DNA from: Rikenellaceae bacterium | GTDB lineage: Bacteria; Bacteroidota; Bacteroidia; Bacteroidales; Rikenellaceae | Length of the DNA stretch: 64,000 bases | NCBI GenBank assembly: GCA_015059845.1 | Contig: SUZR01000001.1 | Coordinates: 1-64,000 of the forward strand | Direction of reading: 5' to 3' | Part shown: positions 41,967 to 50,036 of the stretch, one piece after another | How the letters are laid out: each line of letters begins with the position of its first letter | Position numbering within the stretch: position 1 is the stretch's first letter | Notes under the pieces: generated by a model | Told to the model about the DNA's origin: nothing | Seen by the model: only the letters and a program-made list of their open reading frames with translations | Database searches by the model: none | Made by a program: the position numbers and the translations under genes

Positions 41967-42437
41967 CTATTTGTTTTTATCTAATTCGTTAATAATCTGA
42001 TGGTAGTGGTCGGCTGTCTTTACCTTGTCGAAGATGTGTGTGATACGTCCCTCTTCGTTTAGTAGGAATGTTTTGCGTGCCACGCCCATATATTTTCGTC
42101 CATACATAGACTTCTCTACCCACACTCCAAATGCCTCGCAAATCGTACGGTCGGTGTCGGCCAGCAGCGTGAAGTTCAGTTCGTGCTTTGTGCAGAAGTT
42201 CTGGTGTGAACGCTCGCTGTCGGGACTTACTCCCACGATGCGATAGCCTCTTGCGGCCAGCTCCTCCTTGCCGTCACGCAGGCTCTTAGCCTCCAAAGTG
42301 CACCCCGAAGTATTATCCTTGGGGTAGAAATATAACACCGTGCATCCACCCTTCAAATCTTCGAGCGACAGCGTTGTACCATCCTGTGTTTTACCTTCAA
42401 AGTGGGGAGCCATATCCCCTACCGATAAATTTGCCAT
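41967..42437 (-). CDS. bcp: thioredoxin-dependent thiol peroxidase (Bcp/PrxQ)
   Basis: A 156-residue peroxiredoxin reducing hydroperoxides. Peroxidatic Cys lies in [20 protein letters not shown] near residue 46; a putative resolving Cys lies about 5 residues later in some relatives but is absent here, so a one-Cys mechanism or a distant partner such as Cys in NFCTKHEL is possible. First gene of bcp-recA, 2 bases before recA. Confidence 0.94.
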   Translation of the reverse strand: MANLSVGDMAPHFEGKTQDGTTLSLEDLKGGCTVLYFYPKDNTSGCTLEAKSLRDGKEELAARGYRIVGVSPDSERSHQNFCTKHELNFTLLADTDRTICEAFGVWVEKSMYGRKYMGVARKTFLLNEEGRITHIFDKVKTADHYHQIINELDKNK

Positions 42438-42466
42438 TGTGTGTAAATTTTGCGGGTATAATAATT

Positions 42467-42474
42467 CAAAGATA
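42467..42474 (-). promoter_or_regulatory. -7 promoter element of bcp-recA
   Basis: TATCTTTG on the minus strand, 29 bases before the bcp ATG. Confidence 0.6.
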
Positions 42475-42571
42475 TGAAAATTTCCGCTAAAAATCGCATC
42501 GTGGAGTCGAAAAATCTATGCCAGGTTTGTTTTTTTGCGCTTTGCATTGTGATTTTACCCCGTTTCGAAGA

Positions 42572-42784
42572 TTAATCCCACATCATAACAGTCTGAACCT
42601 GTTCGTTAAACTCCTCCTGCGTCGCATTAAGGCGGCGATTGCACGCCGGGCAGCGTATCGGCGATTCGGTTTCAACATAACTCTCACAGCCTACACATCG
42701 TGGCATCAAACCCAGCGATTCGTCCTGGCTGTAATTAAACTCTGTGCCGCAGTGGCGACATTTGATAACATAAGCGATTCCCAT
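42572..42784 (-). CDS. small zinc-ribbon protein
   Basis: A 70-residue protein with two Cys pairs forming a zinc-ribbon or rubredoxin-like knuckle: CRHCG near residue 9 and CVGC near 30, plus a third pair CPAC near 45. The tail is acidic/hydrophobic (EFNEQVQTVMMWD). No enzymatic motif. It is the last member of a set of three minus-strand micro-genes, 21 bases after a 27-residue hydrophobic peptide gene. Function unknown; a metal- or DNA/RNA-binding accessory is only a guess. Confidence 0.75.
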   Translation of the reverse strand: MGIAYVIKCRHCGTEFNYSQDESLGLMPRCVGCESYVETESPIRCPACNRRLNATQEEFNEQVQTVMMWD

Positions 42785-42805
42785 AGTTGTAAAAGTTTTA
42801 AGTTA

Positions 42806-42889
42806 TTATTCTCCCCATTTTGTGTCTGCGCCTGTAATGTATAACATTACGTTGGCGGTAAAGGCCAAAAGCATAAAAATCAGTAGCAT
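42806..42889 (-). CDS. 27-residue hydrophobic micropeptide
   Basis: A minus-strand frame with ATG at 42889 and TAA at 42808-42806. The product is one hydrophobic helix (MLLIFMLLAFTANVMLYITG) followed by the polar end ADTKWGE, the usual shape of a single-pass small membrane subunit. It sits 22 bases after a similar 24-residue gene and 21 before the zinc-ribbon gene. Regular spacing and shared layout support real translation. No family recognised. Confidence 0.6.
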   Translation of the reverse strand: MLLIFMLLAFTANVMLYITGADTKWGE

Positions 42890-42911
42890 ATCCGTAAGTT
42901 TTTAGTTATTA

Positions 42912-42986
42912 TTATCTTCTTCCTCCAAAAAGCATCGATAGGACCTCTGCCGAGATGCCGATTACGCATAACATAAAAAATAACAT
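42912..42986 (-). CDS. 24-residue hydrophobic micropeptide
   Basis: ATG at 42986, TAA at 42914-42912. The product begins MLFFMLCVIGISAEVLSMLF and ends GGRR: a single membrane helix with a positive end. It is the first of three consecutive small genes on the minus strand. A strong dyad lies 42 bases upstream. The similar start (ML..FML) to the next peptide hints at a duplicated pair, but the sequences are too short to prove it. Confidence 0.55.
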   Translation of the reverse strand: MLFFMLCVIGISAEVLSMLFGGRR

Positions 42987-43027
42987 AGTTGCAGTTGTTT
43001 TGGTTTCTTGGTGCAAAATAACAACCG

Positions 43028-43052
43028 CGTTGTGTCAACTTGTGACACAACG
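43028..43052. promoter_or_regulatory. 25-base dyad upstream of the micropeptide genes
   Basis: CGTTGTGTCA (43028-43037), spacer ACTTG, TGACACAACG (43043-43052): two perfect ten-base arms. There is no T run, so it is not a terminator. It lies between the WYL regulator's 3' end and the micropeptide genes, at the expected promoter/operator position. Confidence 0.65.
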
Positions 43053-43082
43053 TAAACTTTTTCGGAAAAATGAGTGATTTTT

Positions 43083-43994
43083 TTACTTTTTGATGGCTTG
43101 AGGCCAATATTTTACCACATAATTGGCCAGGTATTGCTCTAATTCGGGGGTGTTGACGATGCGGATATCGTCCATTAGTCCCACGACAAAACGTGCCACA
43201 CCGGCATACGATGCAACTTCTGTATCAAGCATCCAACGCTCGTTGCCGAGAGGAGTGAGATACTCCTCAGATAGAGGATACTCCTCAAGCAGGAGGTTGC
43301 GGGATAGGATACCCAATGATAGCTGTACGTGATGGCGCTTGGTGCCGTTCATACGGAAGATATCGATAAAGCTCTTTTGATGTAACGCCTGGTTTTGCCA
43401 CTCGGTGTCAGTTACTTCAACCGAATCTATACGTGCCAATTTGAAGAGTTTGCAGCTCTTGCTATCGGTGTCGAAGCACCACACCTGCACGTAGTTGGTT
43501 GTAAATGCAAAAGGCTCAACCAGACGGTCACGAACAGCCCCGCCGTGCGATGAGCGATATGCGTGCAGGATTACCTGTCGGCGCTCCTCGATGGCGTTTA
43601 TAAGGGCGTGTACCGTAGCTGCATTGTTACCACGAACGATGGTGTCGGCCAGAATCTTATTGTCGTAAACGGAGTATAGCTTTCGTTTGAGGTTTTGCTT
43701 CAACATATTTGTGTCGTCAATACTCTCAATGGCTCGCTTAAGGATTACGGCCTCCTCCTCGGTGAAGTGTACTAATTGAGATATATCCTTGAAGTGTGGC
43801 GACTCCTTATCAAGGCGGATATGGTTACCGCTCTTTTTGATGACGAAGCCAGCCTCGCGGAAGGTATCGATATAGCGATAGATTGTGCGGCGTGACATAT
43901 CGAGTCGCTCGGCCAAGTCATCCACCGTATAGGATGTATTGGTCGTCAACATCTTCATTAGTCGCAATATTCGCTCTATCTTAGGTTGGTCCAT
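43083..43994 (-). CDS. WYL-domain HTH transcriptional regulator
   Basis: A 303-residue DeoR/YafY-type regulator: N-terminal winged HTH (PKIERILRLMKMLTTNTSYTVDDLAERLDMSRRTIYRYIDTFREAGFVIKK), central helical part, and a WYL ligand-binding domain from about residue 130 (VILHAYRSSHGGAVRDRLVEPFAF, VQVWCFDTDSKSCKLFKLARIDSVEV), then a C-terminal WCX-like region. WYL proteins often sense nucleotides or single-stranded DNA. It precedes the dyad and the micropeptide genes on the same strand, so it may control them. Confidence 0.9.
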   Translation of the reverse strand: MDQPKIERILRLMKMLTTNTSYTVDDLAERLDMSRRTIYRYIDTFREAGFVIKKSGNHIRLDKESPHFKDISQLVHFTEEEAVILKRAIESIDDTNMLKQNLKRKLYSVYDNKILADTIVRGNNAATVHALINAIEERRQVILHAYRSSHGGAVRDRLVEPFAFTTNYVQVWCFDTDSKSCKLFKLARIDSVEVTDTEWQNQALHQKSFIDIFRMNGTKRHHVQLSLGILSRNLLLEEYPLSEEYLTPLGNERWMLDTEVASYAGVARFVVGLMDDIRIVNTPELEQYLANYVVKYWPQAIKK

Positions 43995-43998
43995 AGTG

Positions 43999-44006
43999 CA
44001 AATATA
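43999..44006 (-). promoter_or_regulatory. -7 promoter element just before the WYL gene
   Basis: TATATTTG on the minus strand, with only 4 bases (CACT) between its last base and the ATG. The transcript would be leaderless or nearly so. Confidence 0.6.
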
Positions 44007-44038
44007 AGAAAATCGCCCGACTTTTCAGTCGAGCGATA
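44007..44038 (-). terminator. terminator of dnaA
   Basis: ATCGC/GCGAT and CGACT/AGTCG form a stem with one mismatch (44012-44037), with TTTT after it on the minus strand. It lies just upstream of the WYL promoter. Confidence 0.7.
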
Positions 44039-44091
44039 TATTTTTAATATTTTATTGGGGATTTTGCGGGTGCCCCTCCCCTCCTGTCAAG

Positions 44092-45501
44092 TTATCCTGC
44101 AATGATTAGTTTCTCAATCTCCTCAATCTGGTTGCGGAAGACTTTATCTGTCTCGATAAGGTTTGTAACGTTCTTGCACGAGTGCAATACGGTTGCGTGG
44201 TTGCGACCTCCAATAGCCGAGCCGATAGCTGTCAGGGGCAGCTTTGTGTGCTGCTTGGCCAAGTACATCGCAATCTGGCGTGCCTGAGCCACCTCGCGGG
44301 TACGCTTCGATGAGTTGAAGCTCTGCTCGTCGATGTCAAAGTATTGGCACACAATCTCCGTGATGCGGTTTACTGAAATCTCCTTTTGTGACATATGAAC
44401 GTATGCCTTCAGTACCTCCTTAGCCAAGGTGGTTGAGAATCGGCGGTTCATATACTGAGCATTGGCCTTCAGTGAGAGCAATGCACCCTCAATTTCGCGG
44501 ATGTTTGCCGAGATGTTGTCTGCCAGATAGGTTATAACCTCGTCGGGAAGGCTTACTCCCATCATCTCCGACTTCGAGCGGATAATCTTGAGCTTTGTTT
44601 CGTAGTCGGGAGTATCAATCTTGGCTGACAAACCCCACTTAAAACGGGTAAGAAGTCGCTGCTCGATATCCTTCAACTCTACGGGTGGCTTATCCGAGGT
44701 AAGAATAATCTGCTTACCAGCCAGCTGGAGGTGGTTGAAGATGTTAAAGAAGGCGTTCTGCGTTCCAGCCTTATTTCCCGACAGCTCCTGAATATCGTCG
44801 ATAATCAGCACGTCAATCATCTGGTAGAAACGGATGAAGTCGTTTATCTCGCCATTCTTGTAGGCTGTCATAAACTGCGCCTGGAACTTATTGGTCGAAA
44901 CGTACAATACCTGCAACTCGGGGTGACGCTCGCGTACCTCGTGGCCGATAGCCTGCACGATGTGTGTCTTACCCAAACCCGATGCTCCATATATATACAA
45001 GGGGTTGAAGGGCGAAGATCCGGGTGTGAGAGCCACGGTCTTGCCGGCTGAGCGTGCCAAGCGGTTACACTCGCCCTCTACGTGTGTAGAGAATGTATAT
45101 CTCGAGTTGAGCTGCGGGTCGATTGAGAGCTTCTTCAGGCCGGGAATCACAAAGGGATTCTTCGGCAGGTTCTGCGTATCGGTCTGTGCTACAATCTGAG
45201 ATATGGGCGTAGTGTCCACGTTTGTCGTTACTGCTACCTTCTCCTCGGTGTTGGGGATGGCGTAGTAAAGACGTGTCTGCTTGCCGAACATTTGTAATAT
45301 AATGGGGAATATCTTACGATAGTTCTGCTCAATATATTTGGCATAGCTCTCGTTTGGTACTCTTAATCGAAGGTTGGTGCCATCGAACTCCAGCGGCTTG
45401 ATGGGCGCAAACCAAGTAGAGAACTCCTCTTGAGAGGTCTGCTCCTTGATTCTGCTCAGGCAAGCCTGCCATACTTCATTATATGCTTGAGAGTTTACCA
45501 T
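44092..45501 (-). CDS. dnaA: chromosomal replication initiator DnaA
   Basis: A 469-residue AAA+ initiator. Domain I starts VWQACLSRIKEQTSQEEFSTWFAPI; AAA+ domain contains YGASGLGKTHIVQAIG near residue 168 and DVLIIDDIQELSGNKAGTQNAFFNIFNHL near 228; domain IV has VAQARQIAMYLAKQHTKLPLTAIGSAIGGRNHATVLHSCKNV (DnaA signature). Monocistronic, with its own terminator. One DnaA-box match lies upstream (45640-45648). Confidence 0.98.
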   Translation of the reverse strand: MVNSQAYNEVWQACLSRIKEQTSQEEFSTWFAPIKPLEFDGTNLRLRVPNESYAKYIEQNYRKIFPIILQMFGKQTRLYYAIPNTEEKVAVTTNVDTTPISQIVAQTDTQNLPKNPFVIPGLKKLSIDPQLNSRYTFSTHVEGECNRLARSAGKTVALTPGSSPFNPLYIYGASGLGKTHIVQAIGHEVRERHPELQVLYVSTNKFQAQFMTAYKNGEINDFIRFYQMIDVLIIDDIQELSGNKAGTQNAFFNIFNHLQLAGKQIILTSDKPPVELKDIEQRLLTRFKWGLSAKIDTPDYETKLKIIRSKSEMMGVSLPDEVITYLADNISANIREIEGALLSLKANAQYMNRRFSTTLAKEVLKAYVHMSQKEISVNRITEIVCQYFDIDEQSFNSSKRTREVAQARQIAMYLAKQHTKLPLTAIGSAIGGRNHATVLHSCKNVTNLIETDKVFRNQIEEIEKLIIAG

Positions 45502-45768
45502 TATATTTACAAAAAAATGCGGTTCTTGTTAGTAAAAGTGTTATCTTTGGTGCGAATCTTGTCCTACCGCCCTTTTTTGAAAGGCGGCAAATGAAAAATT
45601 CGGATTGTCGCTGATTGTTTTTCTTTGACACTGCAAAGTTGTGAATAAATTTGTTAAAATAATTCTCATTTGCACTTGTTTTTTATCTTTTTTTATATAT
45701 AGAAAAACAACGCTTTTTTTTAGTCATATTTTTAACTCACTGATATTGAATAATTGAAAAAAAAGTAG
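45502..45768. other. AT-rich intergenic region with one DnaA-box match
   Basis: A stretch between the divergent dnaA and phosphohexomutase genes. The sequence at 45640-45648 is TTATTCACA on the minus strand, fitting TTATNCACA. The region from 45650 to 45765 is strongly AT-rich. A hairpin CCGCC/GGCGG (around 45568-45590) also lies here. Only one good box was found, so dnaA autoregulation is as likely as an origin. Confidence 0.35.
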
Positions 45769-45776
45769 TATATTTG
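45769..45776 (+). promoter_or_regulatory. -7 promoter element of the phosphohexomutase gene
   Basis: TATATTTG, 57 bases before the ATG at 45834; it rules out the in-frame TTG at 45774 as start. Confidence 0.6.
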
Positions 45777-45833
45777 TGTATTAGAAAAATGATAGAAGAT
45801 ATAGTATTAATCATAAATAAAACTTATAACAAA

Positions 45834-47579
45834 ATGGCAAACGAATTAGAGCAGACTGTATTGTCGAAAGCGCAGCAATGGTTGGATGGCGCTTATGATG
45901 ATGCGACCAAAGAACAGATTAAGTATCTGATGGACAACGATATGAAGGAGCTTACGGAGTGCTTCTACAAGGACTTGGAGTTCGGTACTGGCGGTCTTCG
46001 CGGTATTATGGGTGTGGGTAGCAACCGTATGAATATCTATACGGTAGGTACAGCAACTCAGGGACTTGCAAATTATTTGAAGAAGAACTTTGCTGGCGAG
46101 CAGGTGCGTGTGGGCGTTGGTCACGACAGCCGTAACAACTCTCGCGTATTTGCTGAGCGCGTTGCTGACATCTTCGCATCTAACGGTTTTCAGGTATATT
46201 TGTTTGACGCACTTCGCCCCGTTCCCGAGCTTAGCTTTGCTATCCGCGAGCTGGGCCTCCACTCTGGTGTTGTGATTACTGCATCACATAATCCCAAGGA
46301 GTACAACGGTTACAAGGCTTACTGGAGCGATGGCGCACAGGTTACTCCCCCGCACGATATCAATATTATTGAGGAGGTGGGTAAGATTACCGATAACTCG
46401 CAGGTACTCACAGGTGCGAATCCCGAGAATATCATCATTCTTGACGAGGAGTTTGATAAGAAGTATGTTGCTCGCATCAAGAATGATGTGCAGCTCTCAC
46501 CCGAGTGCGTTGAGAAGTATAAGGATATGAAGATTGTGTACACCCCTATCCACGGTGCTGGTGTGCGTCTTGTACCTATGGCTTTGAAGGCATTTGGTTT
46601 TGAGAATGTATTTGTTGTGCCTGAGCAGGCTATCGTTGATGGTAACTTCCCCACCGTTGAGTCACCCAACCCTGAGGAGCGTAAGACTATGCTTCAGGCT
46701 ATGGAGTGGGGCCGTAAGGAGGGTGCCGACCTTGTGTTGGCTACTGACCCCGATGCTGACCGTATCGGTGTTGCATTGCGTACAGGTAGCGGTGACTACG
46801 TATTGCTGAACGGTAACCAGACATTGGCTCTGTTGCTTAGCTATCAGCTTACTCGTTTGGCTGAGCGCGGTGATTTGGATGGTAATCAGTATGCTGTTAA
46901 GACTATCGTAACCTCGCAGATGGCAAACGCTGTTGCTGCACACTTCGGTGTTAAGTGCTACGACTGCTTGACAGGCTTTAAGTATATCGCTAAGATTATC
47001 CGCGAGAATGAGGGTAAGGCTAAGTATGTAGGTGGTGGCGAGGAGAGCTTCGGTTATCTTGCTGGTGACTACGTGCGCGATAAGGATGCTGTATCGGCTT
47101 GTGCTTTGGCGGCTGAGGCTGCTGCGTGGGCAAAGGATACTATGGGTCTGACGCTGTATGAGTGGTTGCAGCAGCTCTATGTGAAGTATGGCTTCTACCG
47201 CGAGTCATTGGTATCGCTTGTCCTTAAGGGTATGGATGGTGCAGAGCAGATTCAGAAGATGATGATTGACTTCCGTGCTAATCCTCCCAAGGCTTTGGCT
47301 GGCTCGGAGGTTATTACCGTACGTGACTATAAGACATTGGAGGAGACTAACTTGCAGAGCGGTGAGGTTGCACACATCGACCAGGATTCAAGCAACGTAT
47401 TGCAGTGGATTACTGCCGATGGCAGCATCATTTCTGTACGTCCCTCTGGTACTGAGCCTAAGATTAAGTTCTACTTTGGCGTGAAGGAGCCGTTGGCTTC
47501 TGTTGAGGAGTTTGAGGCCGTGGAGGCTAAGCTCGATGCCAAGATTGAGCAGATTAAGAAGGACCTTAACCTTATCTAA
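45834..47579 (+). CDS. phosphoglucomutase/phosphomannomutase family enzyme
   Basis: A 581-residue alpha-D-phosphohexomutase interconverting hexose 1- and 6-phosphates. Active-site phosphoserine in VVITASHNPKEYNGYK near residue 148, metal loop DPDADRIG near 308, sugar-binding GGEESFGYL near 402, and C-terminal phosphate site RPSGTEPKIKFYF near 542. Length fits the PGM-like (eukaryote-type PGM2) subgroup. The start at 45834 (MANELEQTVL) was chosen because transcription begins near 45783 and this begins the conserved sequence. A terminator follows. Confidence 0.94.
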   Translation: MANELEQTVLSKAQQWLDGAYDDATKEQIKYLMDNDMKELTECFYKDLEFGTGGLRGIMGVGSNRMNIYTVGTATQGLANYLKKNFAGEQVRVGVGHDSRNNSRVFAERVADIFASNGFQVYLFDALRPVPELSFAIRELGLHSGVVITASHNPKEYNGYKAYWSDGAQVTPPHDINIIEEVGKITDNSQVLTGANPENIIILDEEFDKKYVARIKNDVQLSPECVEKYKDMKIVYTPIHGAGVRLVPMALKAFGFENVFVVPEQAIVDGNFPTVESPNPEERKTMLQAMEWGRKEGADLVLATDPDADRIGVALRTGSGDYVLLNGNQTLALLLSYQLTRLAERGDLDGNQYAVKTIVTSQMANAVAAHFGVKCYDCLTGFKYIAKIIRENEGKAKYVGGGEESFGYLAGDYVRDKDAVSACALAAEAAAWAKDTMGLTLYEWLQQLYVKYGFYRESLVSLVLKGMDGAEQIQKMMIDFRANPPKALAGSEVITVRDYKTLEETNLQSGEVAHIDQDSSNVLQWITADGSIISVRPSGTEPKIKFYFGVKEPLASVEEFEAVEAKLDAKIEQIKKDLNLI

Positions 47580-47599
47580 TATAAGTTAAGCAGATTTTC

Positions 47600-47634
47600 A
47601 CGACCACCCTACCTTTCGGGGTGGTCGTTTTTTT
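47600..47634 (+). terminator. terminator of the phosphohexomutase gene
   Basis: ACGACCACCC (47600-47609) pairs with GGGTGGTCGT (47619-47628), followed by seven T. Confidence 0.92.
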
Positions 47635-47687
47635 GTGATTAGCCGAATAAACTACTGTTATTAGTTGTATAATTATAAAATTTAGTT

Positions 47688-47695
47688 TATATTTG
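47688..47695 (+). promoter_or_regulatory. -7 promoter element
   Basis: TATATTTG, 31 bases before the lipoprotein ATG at 47727. Confidence 0.6.
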
Positions 47696-47726
47696 CACTA
47701 TTATTAACAACTAATATTTCCTTACT

Positions 47727-48635
47727 ATGAAATCTCTTAATTTATTTCTCGTTCTATCAATCCTGCTTGTTGGGTGTGCTGGTGGAGGAGACTCCACGGC
47801 CGAGTATAATGCCCTTATTCGACAGGCCGATTCTCTATATATGGCGGCTGATTATGCGGCGGCAAGCGTCTCGTTCGATAACGCATTTAAGTTCAAGAAG
47901 TCGATTCAGGATACCCATTTGTATAATGGCGCGTGCGTGGCTGCGCTTGCGGGAGATGCGGATAAGGCTTTTGCGCGTCTTGGTATGCGTATGAAGCGAG
48001 ATAAAGATTGGTACGTTGAGGACCCTATGCGAGATGGTGATTTGGCATCATTACATTCGGATGCGCGTTGGCAGGAATATGTAGCCGAGATGAGCGAGCG
48101 TAAGGAGCGCATAGAGAGTAATTATGATAAACCGCTACGAGCAAAACTGAAACAGATAGCGCAGCAGGATCAGGGTATAAGATATGAGTATATCGGAGCC
48201 TTGCGCGGTGGTAATGCCGCTGCTGCCGACTCGTTGCTCAGGCGTATGCAGTATGTTGATAGTGTGAATCACGCGGAGGTGTGTTCTATCCTTGATGCTC
48301 GTGGCTGGGTAGGACGTGATGTTATTGGCGATGCGTGCGAGGTATTCTGGTTGATTATTCAACACTCATCGGTGGAATCGCAGAGAAAATATCTTGCGAT
48401 GTTCCATAAGGCTGTGGAGCGAGGTGAGATGGATGCCTCGGCCGTTGCAATGATGGAGGATAGAGTGGCAGTTTTTGAGGGAAGACCACAAAAATATGGC
48501 TCACAGTTGACGCAGGATGAGGATGGCCGATATGTTCCATTTGAGCTGCTTGATGCCCAAAAGGTTGATGATTGGCGTAAGGAGGTAGGTATGGAGCCTT
48601 TGGAGGAGTATTTGAAAAATATGAATGCAAGGTAG
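47727..48635 (+). CDS. TPR-like lipoprotein with a DUF6624-like region
   Basis: A 302-residue lipoprotein (lipobox LLVGC, Cys near residue 17). Residues 25-120 look like tetratricopeptide helices (AALAGDADKAFARLGMRMKRDKDWYVEDPMRDGDLASLHSDARWQEYVAEM). The second half (about 135-300) contains DSVNHAEVCSILDARGWVGRDVIGDACEVFWLIIQH, which resembles the DUF6624 family of Bacteroidota lipoproteins. Function unknown. It has its own promoter and terminator. Confidence 0.72.
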   Translation: MKSLNLFLVLSILLVGCAGGGDSTAEYNALIRQADSLYMAADYAAASVSFDNAFKFKKSIQDTHLYNGACVAALAGDADKAFARLGMRMKRDKDWYVEDPMRDGDLASLHSDARWQEYVAEMSERKERIESNYDKPLRAKLKQIAQQDQGIRYEYIGALRGGNAAAADSLLRRMQYVDSVNHAEVCSILDARGWVGRDVIGDACEVFWLIIQHSSVESQRKYLAMFHKAVERGEMDASAVAMMEDRVAVFEGRPQKYGSQLTQDEDGRYVPFELLDAQKVDDWRKEVGMEPLEEYLKNMNAR

Positions 48636-48659
48636 TGATATTGGTGTAATATCTAATTT

Positions 48660-48684
48660 TAAGGGGCGATTGAGCCCCTTTTAT
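48660..48684 (+). terminator. terminator
   Basis: AAGGGGC (48661-48667) pairs with GCCCCTT (48674-48680), followed by TTATTAT. Confidence 0.78.
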
Positions 48685-48686
48685 TA

Positions 48687-48704
48687 TATATTTGTGTATA
48701 TTTG
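48687..48704 (+). promoter_or_regulatory. tandem -7 elements
   Basis: TATATTTG occurs twice, at 48687-48694 and 48697-48704, exactly ten bases apart (TATATTTGTG then TATATTTGCA). Either could drive the lipoprotein gene at 48733. Confidence 0.55.
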
Positions 48705-48732
48705 CACATTAATACTTTAAAGAGTGGATTTT

Positions 48733-49281
48733 ATGAAGGCGTATAAGTTATTAGTTATTTTAGCTGCAGCTGTTGCGGGTTTGGTATTTTGCGGTTGTGG
48801 TGAAGATAAGGGTCCGGAGATTATACGAGAGGTGTCACGTATGAATCACTTCCTGCGTATAGATATAAGCAATGAATTGCTCTCTATTGCCGATGTTACG
48901 TGCGAGTGCGTAAATATCTATGGCGAGAAGGTTGAGTATGATTTTTATGGCACAACGACAGTGCTTGATGATAATACCTGGAAGCCTGATTCTGGTACGC
49001 TCGAGCCTAAACAGGTGGTTATGACGCTGAAGGCTACGCCACGCGGTGATAGTGATACTACCTCGTCTACTTTTAGATTGGAGGCGACGATTATGAGCGA
49101 GTTTACCGTTTATGACCAGAATAACAACGTTATGGGTTATAATGGTTTTGAGAAATCTATGTCAAAGACTGTAAATGCTGGCGTGAAAATAGCCACTATT
49201 CTCGAGGATAATTTCCCCGTAACCTACTCGTTTATCATCACTAAGGGTGACGATGGCACCTATGGTGTGCAGGTTCAGTAG
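48733..49281 (+). CDS. lipoprotein of unknown function
   Basis: A 182-residue lipoprotein with lipobox (LVFCGC) and an acidic N-terminal region (GEDKGPEII). The rest is predicted beta-rich with no recognised family; residues like WKPDSGTLEPKQVVMTLKATPRGDSD suggest an Ig-like or cell-surface fold. The start at 48733 begins the signal sequence. Single gene between a promoter pair and a terminator. Confidence 0.7.
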   Translation: MKAYKLLVILAAAVAGLVFCGCGEDKGPEIIREVSRMNHFLRIDISNELLSIADVTCECVNIYGEKVEYDFYGTTTVLDDNTWKPDSGTLEPKQVVMTLKATPRGDSDTTSSTFRLEATIMSEFTVYDQNNNVMGYNGFEKSMSKTVNAGVKIATILEDNFPVTYSFIITKGDDGTYGVQVQ

Positions 49282-49302
49282 TCGCGGTAACTCCTAACGA
49301 AT

Positions 49303-49335
49303 AAGCTGTTCCAAGTGTTTGGAGCAGCTTTTTTT
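49303..49335 (+). terminator. terminator of the lipoprotein gene
   Basis: AAGCTGTTCC (49303-49312) pairs with GGAGCAGCTT (49321-49330), one T-G pair, followed by a T run. Confidence 0.88.
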
Positions 49336-49436
49336 GTGTCCCACCCCTACTTTTGAGGCGAAAACTGCCAAAAAATGCGGCCTAAAACTATATTTATAGT
49401 GAAATATCTAAATTTTACGTAAATTAACTGCAAAAA

Positions 49437-49470
49437 TAGTTGGAAAACTAAAATTATAATTATAACTTTG
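49437..49470 (+). promoter_or_regulatory. blaI promoter with overlapping dyads
   Basis: The -7 element TAACTTTG is at 49463-49470. TTATAATTATAA (49454-49465) is a perfect palindrome that overlaps it, and TAGTT/AACTA (49437-49450) flanks a four-base spacer upstream. These are candidate BlaI-type operators. The leader to the blaI ATG is about 110 bases. Confidence 0.5.
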
Positions 49471-49585
49471 TATCAGGAAAATGAAATAAAGGTATTTGTT
49501 GAACGTTGTAGCCTTGTTTTTTTTGATGAAGTTATTCTGTTCACACTATTCTAATGACTTAAAAAAACATTAAAATATAGAAATT

Positions 49586-49969
49586 ATGGGAGGAGATAGA
49601 ATTAGACCCAAGTCGCAGGAACTCACCCGCGCCGAGCTGGAGGTTATGCAGATTTTGTGGGACAAGGGCCGTTGCCTTGTACACGATGTGCTGGCCGAGA
49701 TGCCTGAACCGAAGCCTGCCTACAACACCGTATCTACGGTCATCCGCGTGTTGGAGAAGAAGGGTTTTGTTGACCACAAAGCCTATGGCAAGACTTACGA
49801 GTATTTTGCTCTTATCGACCGCGACACCTACACGCAGGGCTTTATGTCGAGTGTGCTGAACAACTTTTTCGGTGGCTCAGCCAGCCGTATGGTGTCGTTC
49901 CTGTCGTCTAATAAGAGTATCTCGCTGGAGGAGACTGACGAGATTATAAAGCTCCTGAAACGCGAGTAA
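49586..49969 (+). CDS. blaI: BlaI/MecI-family transcriptional repressor
   Basis: A 127-residue winged-helix repressor paired with a BlaR1-type sensor protease. Motifs: LTRAELEVMQILWDKGRCLVHDVLAEMPEPKPAYNTVSTVIRVLEKKGFVDHKAYGKTYEYF near residues 10-75 (winged HTH with conserved ELEVM and TV.T...LE..G). In this class the repressor is cleaved after signal sensing. Here it precedes the M56 gene by 67 bases. No beta-lactamase gene is adjacent, so the regulon is unknown. Confidence 0.93.
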   Translation: MGGDRIRPKSQELTRAELEVMQILWDKGRCLVHDVLAEMPEPKPAYNTVSTVIRVLEKKGFVDHKAYGKTYEYFALIDRDTYTQGFMSSVLNNFFGGSASRMVSFLSSNKSISLEETDEIIKLLKRE

Positions 49970-50036
49970 CCCTACCCTGCTGTTCGGTGGGGCTACACGC
50001 AAAAAAAATACCTACACCTTATATATATAATTGACT

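Noticed and set aside
45542..45549. TATCTTTG on the plus strand as main promoter of the phosphohexomutase gene
   Set aside because: It would give a leader of nearly 290 bases and lacks a spaced -33 element; the TATATTTG at 45769 is better placed.
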